Positions 61,366 through 64,000 of a DNA stretch of 64,000 nt are shown here, in pieces (position 1 is the stretch's first letter; each line of letters opens with the position of its first letter). Position numbers and translations under genes: made by a program. The DNA lies in the NCBI GenBank assembly GCA_916613615.1, contig OU744720.1:76659338-76723337 (forward strand), in the 5' to 3' direction. Origin of the DNA: Steromphala cineraria (taxonomy: Eukaryota > Mollusca > Gastropoda > Trochida > Trochidae). The notes under the pieces were generated by a model. That model did no database searches. It was not told the DNA's origin and saw only the letters and a program-made list of their open reading frames with translations.

Positions 61366-62201
61366 TCTGAAAAATATGGAAAGATGACAGGTGGATACCC
61401 GCGCAGCATATCTATACTTTGCATACTCCTTGTAGTTAAACTATATCATATCCATGCATTATGTCGTCATTATATGCCTGATTAAGAATGCCATTATATG
61501 CATCATGTATACCCTTGTATATCTATTATTTGTTTTTGAGATGCATGAATATTTTTATATCCGCTATTTGCATTAATTTCCATTTATTAGCATAGTCTAT
61601 ACTCTAAAAACAAGCATTCAATTAAGTTCTGTGAAATATATTAAATGATATTAAAAGTTTCGTTCGCGAGTTTCTTTAATTGGAAGCAGTTATTGTCTGA
61701 ATAATGTTTTAAGTAACTAACAACAACAGTTTTATCTTTTCCTTTTACTTTGCACGTTTATACCACATGTTACCTATAAACAAAACCATGTAAAATGTGA
61801 ATTTTTATTTTTATTCAGGTTAGCAAGTAGCAAATCATCTTGAGTATTTTCCGTGTCGTGATTCAAGCTAAATTAAAATCCAGTCACGTTCCTTTGCTTG
61901 TAAAGATACCCTACGTTTACTATTGAGGGGACATTGTGATTAAAATGTTACATGGATCACGTTTCCCCTTTCTCCTTCTCTAGTCTCAGTGAAGCCTAGT
62001 AGCACAAGTTTGTTTAACCGTGTAAGGGTTTCTTTGTGATTCTATCATGGTTTCTCTATAGTACAAACTTTTTGATGAATGTGTAAATGGATTACATTTT
62101 ACATAACATATATAAAGGACAGGTAAAGGCAAGTCAGACACGATTCCACGATCCTGTCATTCCCTTAAAGAGGCATGGGGTCAGTTGAAGAATATTTTGG
62201 T
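61366..62201. other. Intergenic, AT-rich
   Basis: No gene or repeat recognised. Confidence 0.4.
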
Positions 62202-62519
62202 TTTCTTTGTTTTGAAATCTATTTTTATTGATCACATTTTCAGCAGAAACTTGTCGAAAAGTCGGTAATAGTTATCATTATGATATATATTAAGTTTTGT
62301 ATAAAACTATCGAAACGACACTGTAATAAGATCATATCAAATGTTTGGGGTGTTTTGCATTTTCTTTGTTTTGAAATCTATTTTTATTGATCACATTTTT
62401 AGCAGAAATTTGTCGAAAAGTCGGTAATAGTTATCATTATGATATATATTAAGTTTTGTATAAAACTATCGAAACGACACTGTAAAAAGATCATTTCAAA
62501 TATTTGGGGGGTTTTGCAT
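62202..62519. repeat. 159-bp tandem duplication
   Basis: TTTCTTTGTTTTGAAATCTA starts at 62202 and 62361. The two 159-bp units differ at only a few sites, so the duplication is recent. Confidence 0.93.
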
Positions 62520-62918
62520 TTGGACTTAAGTATTGCACAAATTATTGCCAATAATTTCCTAGTATATTATTGAATTATAACAAAAACAATTTTTGCTTTC
62601 GTCTTTTTGAAAAAAAATTCAACTTACACCGTAAGTACGATGACGATTCAATGGGTCTAACTTAAGTAAATACCATATTGCATGAAACCTATATTAAGTT
62701 CGAAAGTAACAAGACAAAATTTTGTTAAGCAGTTGTAAATAATGTAGTTGTAACTTTCATGAGAGAAGAAACTGCAGTTGATATCAATACTGGAAAAAAT
62801 AAGTAAGGGTATCCAATTAATTCAATTAATATTTCATAAGGGGGTATATGAAGAAATATATTAGTATTCATAATTCCTTTATTTTCAGATATTATCAAAT
62901 ATCATTTTCCAATATATA

Positions 62919-63948
62919 GGGGAGACCAGGGCAAAGCGCGCTCAAGGGGCAAAGTGACCACGCGTTATTTCTTCAAAACTATCAACATTTGGAGTAAATT
63001 TGTCATTACCAACAAATGAAAGTAACTGTGGTGAAGCGTTGTGAAGCGATTTTACTATAAGGAACGGATATGTCTCAAATTCAAATATTTCATAAATATA
63101 CAAAACGGAACATTGAACTCTCGTGCACATGGAACATGAATTAGTATCATTAATTCATTGAATAATGAAATTTGTAGTTACTTGCTTTAATGACTTTCTG
63201 TGATGTAAATAACAAATGCTACCCTTGATTGGGCAAAACGCATAATTTTCTGTTGTTTTTCAAATCATGAATATGTAATTCATTGATATTACTGTTCAAC
63301 CCTAAACGATAAGAAATTTATGCCGTTCTGCCAAGTCCGACGAAAAATAGTTGTATGAATTCTTTAGTTCGTCAACATAACCAATTCGATTCATCTCATA
63401 TTCTATTTTTTCCTGGTTTTTATATTAAAAAACCTACATTATTAGCACTTGCGTAGTTGAAAGAAATGTACATGTACCAACCATAACGATATTTGGTCAT
63501 TGAGAATGTTAAACATGTAGGTCCATGACATGTTGAGGAATAGATATTTTGCGCATACTTGCATATATTGCCAACTTTTATGTTTATTCTATCCTACATA
63601 TGGGTTCGATAGTTGCCTTGCATTATCAAGATGATAGCTTTTGATTTGTATTGGCTGATTATTGGTGTGTAATATCTATTACATTCTGTGCTGTTTTTCG
63701 AATGAGGCAAAGCGCCCAGGGGATTTGGCACTTTGCCCCAAACTACAGGGCAAAGCGCGCCCCCTTAGTAAAAAAAATATTTACGTAAATATATCCTTAT
63801 GTCGAAATGGTAGATTAAAAAAGCATGTGCCATGTTACAGTCTATCTGATAAGTATTAGGGATAGTGTGAAAGTTGCATCCTGTACATGTCGGGGTGCCC
63901 ACTCGACGCACTTATATGTTAGGGGGCGTGCTTTGCCCTGGTCTCCCC
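62919..63948. mobile_element. TIR transposon, 1.03 kb, TA-flanked
   Basis: GGGGAGACCAGGGCAAAGCG at 62919 is matched by the inverse GCTTTGCCCTGGTCTCCCC ending at 63948. TA lies on both sides and could be a target duplication. The GGGCAAAGCGCGC/GGGGCAAAGTG motif is repeated inside both ends, giving subterminal repeats (for example 63709-63760). No transposase frame is present; non-autonomous. Confidence 0.85.
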
Positions 63949-64000
63949 TATTTTCGAAGAACTATTAACTGCTGAATTTTCTTGATATAATAGTATTTGA

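Overview
The window looks like nuclear DNA from a mollusc. It is AT-rich, and genes are split by GT-AG introns that are mostly phase 1. It holds tRNA-Arg-derived SINEs with GCGGCG-type tails, fossils of non-LTR retrotransposons, many foldback and MITE elements, and very large minisatellites. Nothing in it is bacterial, viral or organellar. All gene models below were built by reading splice sites and codon phase by eye; none was tested against transcripts or databases.

Layout: (a) 1-4288 is a near-perfect inverted repeat with 1.63-kb arms and a 1.04-kb spacer, followed by a 138-bp tandem satellite (about 5.04-5.84 kb). (b) 5.9-7.0 kb, minus strand: the signal-peptide exon and first half-domain exon of an immunoglobulin-superfamily (IgSF) gene whose remainder is not seen. 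(c) 9.78-22.5 kb, minus strand: a complete seven-exon IgSF receptor (signal peptide, two Ig domains, transmembrane helix, long charged tail; 511 aa). Two introns hold 3.3-3.5-kb minisatellites with 13-bp and 23-bp units. (d) 25.4-27.0 kb: a SINE with an 18-bp target-site duplication and a 5'-truncated jockey-like LINE. (e) 29.5-31.4 kb, minus strand: an intact single-exon polypeptide N-acetylgalactosaminyltransferase. (f) 32-41 kb: TTAA-flanked MITEs, a deleted Mutator-like (MULE) element with terminal repeats and target-site duplication, and a possible signal-anchor exon. (g) 44.5-54.0 kb, plus strand: a complete twelve-exon IgSF receptor (signal peptide, four Ig domains, Thr-rich stalk, transmembrane helix, short basic tail; 490 aa). 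(h) 54-64 kb: no convincing gene; LINE and SINE fossils, two terminal-inverted-repeat elements, foldbacks and a 28-bp minisatellite.

The biological theme is a small cluster of IgSF cell-surface receptor genes. All three share one plan: a signal-peptide exon ending in phase 1, then each Ig domain encoded by two exons. One domain in the two-Ig receptor and one in the four-Ig receptor have identical exon lengths (97 and 173 bp) and matching phases, pointing to common descent. The two-Ig receptor has three tyrosine motifs in its tail, spaced like an ITAM and encoded by an in-frame 33-bp tandem repeat. A recognition or immune role is inference, not shown by the sequence.
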